The notes beneath the pieces were generated by a model. The model was not told where the DNA came from. It saw only the letters and a list, made by a program, of their open reading frames with translations, and searched no databases. Below are positions 1-8,209 of a stretch of DNA of 11,779 nucleotides, piece by piece. Numbering within the stretch: the first letter of the stretch is position 1; every line of letters starts with the position of its first letter. The position numbers and the translations under genes were made by a program. The stretch is taken from the NCBI GenBank assembly GCA_003135995.1, contig PNBM01000333.1:3423-15201 (forward strand), written 5' to 3'. The stretch comes from Ignavibacteriota bacterium (lineage in GTDB: Bacteria; Bacteroidota; Ignavibacteria; Tepidaquicellales; Tepidaquicellaceae).

Positions 1-2
1 TT

Positions 3-1988
3 GTCAAATCTTTTCTCCGTGTTTGCCTCAAATATAGATTTCGGGATTTAATTAAAATAATTAATAATTTTGATGAATATGAATTTATCTCTTTACTTGA
101 TGTATTCAGAAAGATAGAATATATACCGATATTTTTCCAAAATTCTGATTTACAAGAAATAATCAAAAACAAAATTAGTGAGTTAAAAAGTATTTTAAAT
201 AAACGCAGTTCCCATATCCTTTTGTTTAAAAAACTCTTATCAATTAAACTTAAAAAAACAGATCTGACCTTTGCAGAGGAAGAATTGAATAGATTAAAAG
301 ATACAAGGGCGTATGACTACGATATATTTGATACGCCTGTTAATTATGCCGCAATGTCATTTGTACTTGATAGAAATGATTTTGAATATTTTTTAAGAAA
401 ACAGGAGGGACACCCTTTCCGTTATTATTTTGAGTTAGGTTTATATTCAGCCTTATACAGAAGTTATATCGAATTACTTAAAAATAATAAAAATGTTGAA
501 AATATCATTGGAGATTATATTCGATATTTAAACTATTATACAGAAGGAACATATAATAGCAGATTTCTAAATAAAAATATATCATGTTTAATTTCATTTA
601 TTTTCTCAAATTCAAAACTAGATTCTGCTGTATTGTTTAACTTAAAAAGGTTATTATTAATATCTAATAGCAACTTCTCTCCTTTTCATTTTTGTATGCA
701 ATTATTTTTTAATGATGCGGATTTATTTTCTAACTTAATTAACGATAACGATTTAAGAGTTTATGTGGATGAGTTAAATAAATGGAAAGATAACTATCAA
801 TCCTATGTTGACAGATGTTTCCAACTTGCTTCGTTTTATTCAAACCTCAACGCATCAAAATCTATAGATTTTATTATCAAAGGAATCAACGACGGCATAC
901 TTAGGCATGGATGGCGAAAAGATTCTATTGTAAGTTATGATTTAATAAATGCTCTTGGATTATTATGGAAAAATAGTTGGGAAGCAAAAGACAAATTAAT
1001 TAAATATTCTAAAGATGTTTTTAAATTAACTTTAAAAGTAACCGAAATTACTGATGGAAGTGAAACCTGGAGAGGACCTTATAATTTAATAGAGCTAATT
1101 ATGAAATACGATCTTGATTTCGCATACAGATTAGAGAAAAAATTAATTAAATATCTGGATTGGCAGAAATATTCAATATCATTAATTACATCTTTCCTTA
1201 TGGAAAAAATTAAGTTAGGTGTCCCTCTAAATGAAATTGAAGAAGAAATGACTAATTATAGAAAAGATTATAATTTCAAAGGAAAACCTAAAGCGGATTA
1301 TTATGAAGAGAAATTCAAAGTTTATTTAGAGGTTGTAAATAGTAACCTATATCCTGCTGATGTTAAACAAATTGCTTTTGAGAAAGCATATGAACAAGTA
1401 GAAATAGTTTTACAACAAAAAATTGATTATTTTCTTTCTGATTATGAGAAGTATAGAAAAATATTTACAGATTTATGTATACAATACAAAAAAACTGATA
1501 TAATACCGATTCATCAAAAAAATGACACATATTCATTTGATAGTGAAAAAAAGATTCAAGAAACTAATCTTGAATTCATTCCAAAAATAACTGATGCATC
1601 ATCAAAAAAAGATATTGAAATTATTTATAAGGAATTAAGCGATTATAATTATCATCGAATTCTAACTAACAATAATCACTGGAAAATTTTAATCACTAAG
1701 ACATATGAAATTTGCGAAAATATCACATTATTCATTGAATTATTAAAAAAAGACAGTTTTCCGCATTATGATAATATGACTTCGAATTCACAATATTATC
1801 ATTACGGCTTAGCGGCTTCCTTAAAGAATGTAAATACAAGAAAGGAAACCATAACATATTTATCAGAATATTCTGGACATGGTGGTTTTATTAATATTAT
1901 GAAAGCGTACGAGGTAAATAAAGATATTGAAATGTGTAGAAAATTATTTGAAAGATTTTTAAAATTTTGTCATCTTTTGGTTGATTAA
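3..1988 (+). CDS. Large helix-rich protein of unknown function, 5' end outside the window
   Basis: The reading frame is open from the first bases of the window to a TAA at 1986-1988, giving at least 661 residues. A TTG at 222 could be read as a start, but the 73 codons before it contain no stop and encode similar protein-like sequence (for example DEYEFISLLDVFRKIEY), so I treat this as the carboxy-terminal part of a longer protein. No nucleotide-binding, nuclease or membrane motif is visible. The sequence is rich in Leu, Ile, Lys, Tyr and Asn in helical patterns, as expected for a helical-repeat (superhelical) region. The end contains a GHGGF motif and a FERFLKFCHLLVD tail. Such regions often form the sensor half of large defence proteins, and the neighbours would fit that, but it is inference. 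A SIR2, NACHT or other domain could lie upstream and cannot be seen. Confidence 0.8.
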   Translation, partial: VKSFLRVCLKYRFRDLIKIINNFDEYEFISLLDVFRKIEYIPIFFQNSDLQEIIKNKISELKSILNKRSSHILLFKKLLSIKLKKTDLTFAEEELNRLKDTRAYDYDIFDTPVNYAAMSFVLDRNDFEYFLRKQEGHPFRYYFELGLYSALYRSYIELLKNNKNVENIIGDYIRYLNYYTEGTYNSRFLNKNISCLISFIFSNSKLDSAVLFNLKRLLLISNSNFSPFHFCMQLFFNDADLFSNLINDNDLRVYVDELNKWKDNYQSYVDRCFQLASFYSNLNASKSIDFIIKGINDGILRHGWRKDSIVSYDLINALGLLWKNSWEAKDKLIKYSKDVFKLTLKVTEITDGSETWRGPYNLIELIMKYDLDFAYRLEKKLIKYLDWQKYSISLITSFLMEKIKLGVPLNEIEEEMTNYRKDYNFKGKPKADYYEEKFKVYLEVVNSNLYPADVKQIAFEKAYEQVEIVLQQKIDYFLSDYEKYRKIFTDLCIQYKKTDIIPIHQKNDTYSFDSEKKIQETNLEFIPKITDASSKKDIEIIYKELSDYNYHRILTNNNHWKILITKTYEICENITLFIELLKKDSFPHYDNMTSNSQYYHYGLAASLKNVNTRKETITYLSEYSGHGGFINIMKAYEVNKDIEMCRKLFERFLKFCHLLVD

Positions 1989-2015
1989 TTAATTAATTAT
2001 ATTAATAGTTTAAAC

Positions 2016-2264
2016 ATGGAAAAAACAAAAGCTGCGTTAAAAAACCTTAAAGAATGGTCCACTTCTTTAAATACTGTAATCGAAGATTTAACTCCTCAAA
2101 TCTTAGATGCTTTAGACAATAAGAAACCTTTGCCAGAGGGATGTCCTTCTCGTGCATCTCTGGCAAATCTAATTTCAGGCAGTATAATGAAAAAATTGTC
2201 TGAAGTAAATGCTGCATATAAATATCTAAATGAATCAATCTGGGAAGAAGGAAAGAAGAAATAG
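2016..2264 (+). CDS. Small protein of unknown function (82 aa)
   Basis: ATG at 2016 follows the preceding stop by 27 bases, so co-transcription with the upstream gene is likely. The start lies behind an A/T-rich stretch with no Shine-Dalgarno sequence. The 82-residue product looks mostly helical: an amphipathic amino half (KAALKNLKEW), a short Pro/Gly/Cys turn (PLPEGCPSRAS, about residues 38-48) and a second helix ending in a charged EEGKKK tail. It has no signal peptide or membrane segment. I do not recognise the family. Its base composition and amino-acid mix look like a genuine protein. It could be a small accessory or regulatory partner of the large upstream protein, but only position supports that. 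Confidence 0.7.
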   Translation: MEKTKAALKNLKEWSTSLNTVIEDLTPQILDALDNKKPLPEGCPSRASLANLISGSIMKKLSEVNAAYKYLNESIWEEGKKK

Positions 2265-2306
2265 TTAATATTTTGGATATGTCACAAACTATTACTAATT
2301 GTAAAG

Positions 2307-2345
2307 TTATTGCAATAAAATCATATTAATTTTATAGTTAATATG
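2307..2345. repeat. Two adjacent inverted repeats, possible operator
   Basis: TTATTGCAATAA at 2307-2318 is a perfect 12-base palindrome. Four bases later CATATTAA (2322-2329) and TTAATATG (2338-2345) form perfect 8-base arms around an 8-base spacer. The second could form a hairpin, but it has little G+C and no clean T-tract directly after it, so a terminator is doubtful. Two symmetric sites close together could be bound by a dimeric regulator, such as the winged-helix-like protein encoded downstream. Chance is a real alternative in sequence this AT-rich. Confidence 0.25.
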
Positions 2346-2392
2346 CCATAGAAGAGTTTAATATTATTAGTTTTTAAAAAATTTATTTTTTC

Positions 2393-2554
2393 GTGTATAT
2401 TAATTTTTCAGATTTTAAATGGAACTTGAAGTTAATTAATGAACTTTGTAATTTGAACATTAAGTATAAACCGGCTTCGGTTGTTATTGTTTGGACACAA
2501 TTATATCTTGAATTGATAAGTAAAAACGAATTTACAAATGGAAAAAAGAACTGA
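2393..2554 (+). CDS. Possible short ORF overlapping the start of the next gene (53 aa)
   Basis: This frame opens after a TAA at 2375-2377. The first usual start is GTG at 2393, and the TGA is at 2552-2554. The product would have 53 residues, including LNIKYKPASVVIVWTQLYLE, a mix with Trp, Pro, Ala, Val and Gln that is more protein-like than random AT-rich translation. It runs 17 bases into the next gene in another frame, an arrangement that can couple translation. I recognise no family. It could instead be the decayed tail of an older gene or a chance ORF, so confidence is low. Confidence 0.3.
   Translation: MYINFSDFKWNLKLINELCNLNIKYKPASVVIVWTQLYLELISKNEFTNGKKN
2469..2482 (+). terminator. 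Short GC-containing hairpin, weak terminator candidate
   Basis: AACCG (2469-2473) and CGGTT (2478-2482) pair perfectly around GCTT, and T-rich bases follow (GTTATTGTTTGG). It is the only GC-containing stem in this gap. The stem is just 5 base pairs and the T-run is broken by G and A, so it may equally be a leader structure for the gene at 2538, 55 bases downstream, or a chance match. Confidence 0.2.
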
Positions 2555-3797
2555 AGGTGCTTGGCTAATACATCATACAAAAAAACTCCTTGACGTTAGA
2601 GATACTCAAGATTTTGAAGATATTGAACTTGCTGGAAAGTGCGGTATCTTTCTATCAAACCTAGCTGCCTCAGACGAGCAAAGTGACCTAGATAGTAATA
2701 AAATCAGTTCAATTGCGAAAGTATCAAATATTAAAAAAACGGAGGTCGATACAATTAAAAACAAACTAGAAGACGCTCATTTAATTGAATTAGGAAAAAA
2801 CGGTTCTTTATCTGTTTTAGGTATTACAACATCCACAGTATTATCTCACACATCTGACATTTTCAATTCAATAAAACCGAATAATTATCAAAAAGCTGCA
2901 ATAGATCTAGCAGAGAATATTTCTGATCTTCCAAAGTCTGAAAAAATATTGAAAGAATATCTTTCTGATAATCACAGACTATCAAAAAGCGATACTTCTG
3001 ATCTTTTTAATCAGTGCGAAGAGATAGGATTTGTTGACTTTGAGAAGTTGGATAACGAATCAAAATTCTATTTCAACGGAAATTTATTCAGGAAAGAGGC
3101 AGTCGCAAAAACTAGTGCAATATTAAGTTCATTAAAACAAGACGATACAAGTAAAATTTTCAGGTTAGACCAATTACTGACCTCTAAAGGCTGTATTACA
3201 TTAGAAAGTGCGAAATCAGTTTTGGGAGAACAATTACTTTCAAAACTTCAATCTATAGGAATGTACGATTTCAACGAGGTAAGCAATTCGACCGAAACAA
3301 AAATATTTGTAACTAAGCCTTCTGCATTTTCTAAATATGGGAATCCCTTTGAAGAAGATGCTTTAGATTTAGCAAAAGCATTTGTTTCATCTTTATACTA
3401 TGGAATGAATTTTAGTTCAAATAGTAGGGGAAAAATTAGGCTGTTGAAAGTATTAATGCGAAGTTTAGTAAATGGGAATGAAGTAGGCCCCGCAACTGCA
3501 ATTGGCGAAGATTATAGAATACTTGAACTTAAACGTGTAATACAAATAAGACATGAAGGAGGATATCGATATTTCATGAGACTTCTTAAGAAAGATATTG
3601 GAGAATTAGCTATTCAAGTTTTAGAGTTTGGTGATGCAACAGAACAATCAATCAAAACCTCAACTGTTTATTCTGGTAGTATAACTAACTACAAAGGACC
3701 CGAAAGAAAGAGATACATAAATAGGAAAAGACAAAACGAGCAATCAAAAAAATCCGTTGCCGAAGCAATAAATGCATTAAGAACATTCAGAAACTAA
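2538..3797 (+). CDS. Winged-helix-like protein of a restriction-modification-like cassette (419 aa)
   Basis: ATG at 2538 is the first usual start after an in-frame TAA at 2517-2519. The product is 419 residues, soluble and without a signal peptide. Residues about 40-105 look like a winged helix-turn-helix: helices KISSIAKVSN and EVDTIKNKLEDAHLIEL, then a short hairpin GKNGSLSVLG. Two further segments, ending in EEIGFVDF and QSIGMYDF, repeat the 'helix, short helix, strand' rhythm, so there may be tandem winged-helix units. The carboxy end (about residues 385-405, KGPERKRYINRKRQ) is strongly basic and could bind nucleic acid. The gene abuts the nuclease gene with no spacing (TAA then ATG), so the two are surely translated together. 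The likely role is a DNA-binding or specificity/regulatory partner of the nuclease. No enzymatic motif is visible and I do not know a named family for it. Confidence 0.8.
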   Translation: MEKRTEGAWLIHHTKKLLDVRDTQDFEDIELAGKCGIFLSNLAASDEQSDLDSNKISSIAKVSNIKKTEVDTIKNKLEDAHLIELGKNGSLSVLGITTSTVLSHTSDIFNSIKPNNYQKAAIDLAENISDLPKSEKILKEYLSDNHRLSKSDTSDLFNQCEEIGFVDFEKLDNESKFYFNGNLFRKEAVAKTSAILSSLKQDDTSKIFRLDQLLTSKGCITLESAKSVLGEQLLSKLQSIGMYDFNEVSNSTETKIFVTKPSAFSKYGNPFEEDALDLAKAFVSSLYYGMNFSSNSRGKIRLLKVLMRSLVNGNEVGPATAIGEDYRILELKRVIQIRHEGGYRYFMRLLKKDIGELAIQVLEFGDATEQSIKTSTVYSGSITNYKGPERKRYINRKRQNEQSKKSVAEAINALRTFRN

Positions 3798-4826
3798 ATG
3801 GAAAATCAACAAACCTTATTCAAAGGTGAATTAATTGAAGAACTACTAAGAAATTATTTTCTCAGTTTAGGATACTTTGTTGTACGAGGTATTTTACTTA
3901 AATACGAAAATAACGATCTTACCGATATTGATCTTTATTTGTATGGCCGATCTTCAAGTTTGACAAGACAACGTATAAATGTCGATATAAAGAATAAAAA
4001 GTCACCTCAAGCATTCGAAAGAATTGTTTGGGCGAATGGATTAATGAAAATACTGAATTTTGACTCTTGCATTGTTGCTACGACTGATAATAGACCTGTT
4101 GTACAGTCATTTGCTCATACACACAAAACAACAATTCTTGATGGAGCTTTTTTACAAAAACTTCGTTCAAATCCTTCTTCAGATAGAATATCAGAGGAAG
4201 ATCTCTTAAATGAACTATCTAAACATAAAAGTTATAAAACATTTGGAAACAAAGATTGGAAATATATATATGAGTTGTCAAAATCAAAACTACTTACCGA
4301 ACAAGATTTCTCAGGATTTAATTCTTCTTTAACAAACTTTCACTACTTTACTGAAAAAGTACTTGTAGGTGATCAAAAAAAAGAATCGGCAATACGAATG
4401 TCATATCTTATATTGTCGCATATGCTCATAATTATTGATTTTATTCTTAAAGATATTGCTTTTCTTGAGCAACATGACAGAGAAAAGAAACTTTCAGATG
4501 GATTAAAATTTGGGAATCTCGGTAAAGAGGGGGTAGATAGAATTATTGCAATGGTTGTTCAAATTTCGGGTATCAAATCTGCTGGTGGAGTAATGGAGAC
4601 CCTCGAAAATATTCCAACAAACATATTAAGAGATTTTTTCAGTAAAAACGAAAACGCAAATAATATATTTAGTTGGGCAATAAATTTTGAAAATTTAGGA
4701 TTTAAAAAAATATTGACATATCCCGATAAGTTGGATTCCCCACTGAAAGCCATAATTTCAGTCATGTTAGATTATATGATGATTGAGAGGAAAAGGTATT
4801 TTGAAACATTTCATTTTAAAATATAA
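3798..4826 (+). CDS. PD-(D/E)XK-type nuclease (342 aa)
   Basis: The ATG directly follows the stop of the previous gene. The first 120 residues fit the PD-(D/E)XK restriction-endonuclease fold. A helix with acidic residues (GELIEELL, E11/E14/E15) is followed by strand GYFVVRG, then TDIDLYLYG with D43 and D45, then NVDIKNK, in which D63 and K65 form the D-x-K half of the active site. A helix with AFERIVWANG and strand SCIVATT follow, as usual for the fold. Residues after about 130 are helical and unrecognised, and may provide partner contacts or dimerisation. The predicted activity is metal-dependent cleavage of DNA. The neighbours, a winged-helix-like protein and an adenine methyltransferase, suggest it is the cutting subunit of a restriction-type defence. 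Fold and active-site residues are read from sequence; the substrate and partners are inferred. Confidence 0.8.
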   Translation: MENQQTLFKGELIEELLRNYFLSLGYFVVRGILLKYENNDLTDIDLYLYGRSSSLTRQRINVDIKNKKSPQAFERIVWANGLMKILNFDSCIVATTDNRPVVQSFAHTHKTTILDGAFLQKLRSNPSSDRISEEDLLNELSKHKSYKTFGNKDWKYIYELSKSKLLTEQDFSGFNSSLTNFHYFTEKVLVGDQKKESAIRMSYLILSHMLIIIDFILKDIAFLEQHDREKKLSDGLKFGNLGKEGVDRIIAMVVQISGIKSAGGVMETLENIPTNILRDFFSKNENANNIFSWAINFENLGFKKILTYPDKLDSPLKAIISVMLDYMMIERKRYFETFHFKI

Positions 4827-5034
4827 TAAAGTGCATATTCAGGATATCATAATTATTGAACATAAGCTATATACGTTAATATTACTGAGTTTATTTATAT
4901 TTTCTTTTATTAGTCAATAATTGTTTTCGTTTTTAATTCATTTCAATGAATGTAATTTATATTAGGAATAATATGCTCAAAATAGTGAAACAATATTTCT
5001 CATTAATTAACGAACAAGCTAAACAAATGGAAAA
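4827..5034. other. Gap before the methyltransferase gene, with a short ORF and a palindrome
   Basis: These 208 AT-rich bases separate the nuclease gene from the methyltransferase gene. They contain an interrupted palindrome (4936-4951) and a short ORF ending in the methyltransferase start codon. A TTGAAC at 4856-4861 with ATATTA 17 bases later resembles a weak sigma-70-type promoter, but in such AT-rich sequence I give it little weight. A separate promoter for the methyltransferase would make sense, because modification has to precede restriction. Confidence 0.4.
4936..4951. repeat. Interrupted palindrome ATTCATTTCAATGAAT
   Basis: ATTCATT and AATGAAT form perfect 7-base arms separated by TC. 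The site lies about 85-100 bases before the methyltransferase start and its right arm contains an ATG (4946) that opens the short upstream ORF. It shares TTCATT...AATGAA with the longer inverted repeat at 8741-8768 in front of the NACHT gene, so a common binding protein is conceivable. With no G+C-rich core, chance cannot be excluded. Confidence 0.3.
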
Positions 5035-5038
5035 GTGA
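4973..5038 (+). CDS. Short upstream ORF overlapping the methyltransferase start, or its displaced N-terminus
   Basis: ATG at 4973 (or 4946 in the same frame) opens a frame that ends in TGA at 5036-5038. This stop overlaps the GTG start of the methyltransferase (5035-5037). The peptide has 21 residues from 4973 (30 from 4946), begins MLKIVKQYFSLIN and ends in QMEK. Its helical character would run naturally into the methyltransferase amino end. One extra A in the AAAA at 5031-5034 would read ATG GAA AAA GTG ATA, that is MEKVINKRTD, fusing both. It may be a leader peptide coupling translation, the true amino terminus after a natural or sequencing frameshift, or chance. Confidence 0.35.
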   Translation: MLKIVKQYFSLINEQAKQMEK

Positions 5039-8000
5039 TAAACAAAAGAACGGATCTAATAAATAATTATAGGGTCATAGTTAAGTCCGCCAATAAAGAA
5101 TTAACAAAAAAAGAGGCTTTCAAAGACTTGCTAAATCGCCTATATGCGGGTGAAAAAGAAATAGAACGAATTATAGATAAAATAAGTAGCGGTTCAGAGA
5201 CAACAGTATTAAATATTCCTAGAAAAGACAAAATTCACAGAGGTAGTGCTGATACTCTTTATAACAAAATAATAATTGAATTTGAAAACGACCTTAAAAC
5301 AAATTTAAAACATGCTAAACTTCAATTATCTGGTTATCTATTAGGGCAAGTTAATTCAGGTGAAGGATATAATTTTACTCTAATTGCATCCGATTGTATC
5401 ACATGGAAAGTATTTGCTCCTGACGTTTCTCAGCTTGATAAACTTGAAAATTTAAAGGAAGATGAATTGATACTTAGTGAAGTCACGAGTGCTTCGTTTG
5501 TTTTGACTGAACACAATGTTGAAGATTTTTACTATTGGATCGATCGTTTTCTTTTTAAAGAAGAAAAACAACGGGCAACATTAAAACGGATAGAAGAATC
5601 GTTTGGATATCAAAGTAATGTTTTTATTGAATCCTTTCGTGAGATGATTAGACACTTTGAAAAAGTAAAACAATATGGTGAAGTCCAGGTCTCATTTGAA
5701 CAATGGAAAAAATTCTTGTCGATTGCTTATGGTTCTTTTGATGCGAGTGAAAATAATTTTCTCATTCACAGTTACCTCAGTTTGTTTTCTAAAATGTTAG
5801 CTTATGCGGTTGTAAGTAATGACGACTATATAGACGAGGACGAATTAAGTGGAATTATAAATGGCAATATCTTTCATAAGTATAACATTCAGAATTTTGT
5901 TGACAACGATTTTTTTCATTGGATAGGTAGCGACAGGAATTTTAGAGGATTAACAAAAGTTTTTCGTTTGTTAGCACAGGAAATTTCTTCTTATGATTTC
6001 AACAATGTTGAAGAGGATATATTAAAAGGTGTTTATCAGGAGTTGATAGACCTTGATACTCGACACGCTTTAGGTGAGTATTATACTCCTGATTGGTTAT
6101 GCGAAAGAATCGTAAATGAATTTAAATTAAAAGATTCCGATAAAATTTTAGATCCAGCTTGTGGTAGCGGCTCATTTCTTCGTGCCTTAATTCATCGTAT
6201 CAAAATAATTAATCCTAAAATTTCAGTCGAAGAACTTAACAACAATATATATGGTATAGATATTCACCCTTTAAGCGTACAAATAGCAAAAACAACCATG
6301 TTGATAGCTTTGGGTAAAGAAATTACAAAATCAAAAAAACCTATTTATATTAACATAATATTAGCGAATACATTACTTGCACCTGAAGGAGTTGATAGTC
6401 TTTTTGGTAATGAATTTACTATGTATATAGACAAAGAAAAATTATGGCTTAATACTCAGGTATTTGAAGACGTGCATTTGTTTGATGAAGCTCTTGAAGT
6501 TTGTGAAGACTTAGCTGAGCAATCAATAAACAAGGAAAATGAAACTAAACAGACTTTTGAAAATAATCTTAAACGCAGATATAAAAGCCGAGGCTTAACT
6601 GATAATATAGTTGAAAGCTTTTATCAAATTTATGTATCTCTAAAAACAGTAAAAGAAAAAGGAAGAGATAGTATTTGGAAGTTCATAATTCAAAATCTTT
6701 ATAAACCCTATTTTTTAAATAAAAAATTTGATTATGTAATTGGTAATCCTCCATGGTTTACTTACAGTTCAATAAAGAATGAAGAATATCAGAATCAACT
6801 AAACTTACTCGCTGAAAAATACGATGTAAAACCAGTCTCAGCAAAGAATTATCCTAATCTTGAGATTGCTGCCATATTTATGAGTTATTGTAGTAGCTAT
6901 TTTTTAAATGACGATGGTAAATTAGTTTTCGTATTACCAAGAAGTTTTTTTAGTGCGGACCATCACGATAATACTCGAAGTGGAAAGTCAAAGGGCTTTC
7001 ATTTAACACAAATTTGGGATTTGGGCAACGTTTCACCTTTATTTAGAATACCTAGTTGTGTTTTTTTTGCCGATAAATCAGAAATCAACAAACCATATCC
7101 AGCATCGGGTCTTAAAGGAGTTTCATTTGCAGGAAATTTACCTTCACATAATTGTAAATTAGAAACTGCATCACAAAAACTAATTGAAACACAGAATAAA
7201 TGGTTTTATATCAAGCAAGGAAAATCATCTGCTTTTTCGACAAGAAAAGTGAAAGCGCAAACAAAAGAGAATCCGTATAAAAAATATTTTAAAAGAGGCG
7301 CAGAGCTTTCTCCCCGGGCTTTTTATTTTATTAAAATTACTCAGGATATACCACTGGATTGGGATGATAGAATTATCAATGTTAAAACATCTGATGAAAT
7401 ACAAAAAGACGCAAAAGCACCCTGGAAGGATTTAAATTTTTCAGGTAAAATTGAAAGTAATTTTATTTTTAGAACTGCTCTATCAAAAAGTATTTTACCT
7501 TATGCATTGTATAAACCTGATTTGGTGGCATTACCTATTACGATAAAAATTAATAGTGATAATAAAAAAGTTATCAAACTTCATTCTACAAGAAATCTAT
7601 TAGAAGATGGCTACAGTTATGCAGCAAAGTGGTTCAAGAATGCAGAAGACACTTGGATTATTCACAGAACAGAAAAAAATAAAAAAATTGGAGCTTTAGA
7701 ATATATTAATTGGAATGATAAACTTGAAAATCAGAATTTAAACTTGCCATATACTGTTATTTATAATGCATCTGCGAAAGATGCAAATGCGACTGTTGTT
7801 GAAAGAAATACATTAGACTTAGAGTTTATTGTTGATACGAAAGCGTATTCTTATTCCACCTATTACAAAGATGAAGCTTATTATTTGACAGCAATCCTCA
7901 ATTCGAAAACACCGAATTTAATGATGAAGGATTTTCAATCTAAAGGTCTGTTCGGTGCTAGAGATGTCCACAAAAAAATTCTTGATATATATTACCCTAG

Positions 8001-8205
8001 ATTTGACTATAAAGATGAAAAGCATATCCAACTTGCTGAATTAAGTAAAATATCTCATGAATTAGTTTCATCTTTTTTAAAAGACATTGATCCAAATCAG
8101 AAAATTGAAGGAATACACTTAGGCAAAATCCGCTTGGAAATTAAAAACTATTTGCATAAAGAAATGAAAGAAATCGATAAATTAGTAAAACATATTATCG
8201 GATAA
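5035..8205 (+). CDS. Type IIG-like restriction-modification enzyme, adenine-N6 DNA methyltransferase (1056 aa)
   Basis: The product is a large single-chain enzyme with domains in Type IIG order. Residues about 30-110 resemble a PD-(D/E)XK nuclease: RGSAD with D73, then IIIEFE with E82 and E84, where MmeI-type enzymes have E-x-K. A helical linker leads to the methyltransferase: GEYYTP (347-352, motif X), ILDPACGSGSF (371-381, motif I, S-adenosylmethionine binding) and NPPW (571-574, motif IV, catalytic for N6-adenine). The carboxy third looks like a target-recognition region, with the family-typical ELSPRAFYF (757-765) and FQSKGLFGARDVHKK (967-981). It should transfer methyl groups to adenine in a specific DNA site; the site cannot be read from sequence. 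GTG at 5035 is the only usual start directly after an in-frame TAA at 5020-5022, but see the overlapping upstream ORF. I see no separate HsdR or HsdS gene, so a Type I system is unlikely. Confidence 0.9.
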   Translation: MINKRTDLINNYRVIVKSANKELTKKEAFKDLLNRLYAGEKEIERIIDKISSGSETTVLNIPRKDKIHRGSADTLYNKIIIEFENDLKTNLKHAKLQLSGYLLGQVNSGEGYNFTLIASDCITWKVFAPDVSQLDKLENLKEDELILSEVTSASFVLTEHNVEDFYYWIDRFLFKEEKQRATLKRIEESFGYQSNVFIESFREMIRHFEKVKQYGEVQVSFEQWKKFLSIAYGSFDASENNFLIHSYLSLFSKMLAYAVVSNDDYIDEDELSGIINGNIFHKYNIQNFVDNDFFHWIGSDRNFRGLTKVFRLLAQEISSYDFNNVEEDILKGVYQELIDLDTRHALGEYYTPDWLCERIVNEFKLKDSDKILDPACGSGSFLRALIHRIKIINPKISVEELNNNIYGIDIHPLSVQIAKTTMLIALGKEITKSKKPIYINIILANTLLAPEGVDSLFGNEFTMYIDKEKLWLNTQVFEDVHLFDEALEVCEDLAEQSINKENETKQTFENNLKRRYKSRGLTDNIVESFYQIYVSLKTVKEKGRDSIWKFIIQNLYKPYFLNKKFDYVIGNPPWFTYSSIKNEEYQNQLNLLAEKYDVKPVSAKNYPNLEIAAIFMSYCSSYFLNDDGKLVFVLPRSFFSADHHDNTRSGKSKGFHLTQIWDLGNVSPLFRIPSCVFFADKSEINKPYPASGLKGVSFAGNLPSHNCKLETASQKLIETQNKWFYIKQGKSSAFSTRKVKAQTKENPYKKYFKRGAELSPRAFYFIKITQDIPLDWDDRIINVKTSDEIQKDAKAPWKDLNFSGKIESNFIFRTALSKSILPYALYKPDLVALPITIKINSDNKKVIKLHSTRNLLEDGYSYAAKWFKNAEDTWIIHRTEKNKKIGALEYINWNDKLENQNLNLPYTVIYNASAKDANATVVERNTLDLEFIVDTKAYSYSTYYKDEAYYLTAILNSKTPNLMMKDFQSKGLFGARDVHKKILDIYYPRFDYKDEKHIQLAELSKISHELVSSFLKDIDPNQKIEGIHLGKIRLEIKNYLHKEMKEIDKLVKHIIG

Positions 8206-8209
8206 TTAA

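Larger units (their letters stand above)
2265..2537. other. Largely non-coding gap with small inverted repeats
   Basis: About 270 very AT-rich bases separate the 82-residue gene from the restriction-modification-like cassette. Three small symmetric elements are visible: TTATTGCAATAA at 2307-2318, CATATTAA/TTAATATG arms at 2322-2345, and a short GC-rich hairpin at 2469-2482. A short ORF (2393-2554) covers the right part. I found no convincing Bacteroidota promoter (TTTG then TAnnTTTG at proper spacing). TTTG at 2452-2455 and TATTGTTTG at 2485-2493 are the nearest approach, but their spacing is too long. The gap is a plausible place for the promoter of the downstream cassette. Confidence 0.5.

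Noticed and set aside
2047..2238. Minus-strand ORF of 63 codons
   Set aside because: It lies entirely within the 82-residue plus-strand gene, has low-complexity content and no independent support.
2383..2580. Minus-strand ORF of 65 codons
   Set aside because: It overlaps the start of the winged-helix gene and is antisense to the short plus-strand frame there. Its translation is rich in Phe/Leu/Ser, as expected for the reverse of Lys/Glu-rich coding sequence.
4559..4765. Minus-strand ORF of 68 codons
   Set aside because: It is antisense to the nuclease gene, whose frame is clearly coding.
2538..8205. Type I restriction, BREX or DISARM system
   Set aside because: The methyltransferase has its own target-recognition-like end, and there is no helicase-type HsdR, separate HsdS, PglZ phosphatase, BrxC-type ATPase or DISARM helicase in the window.
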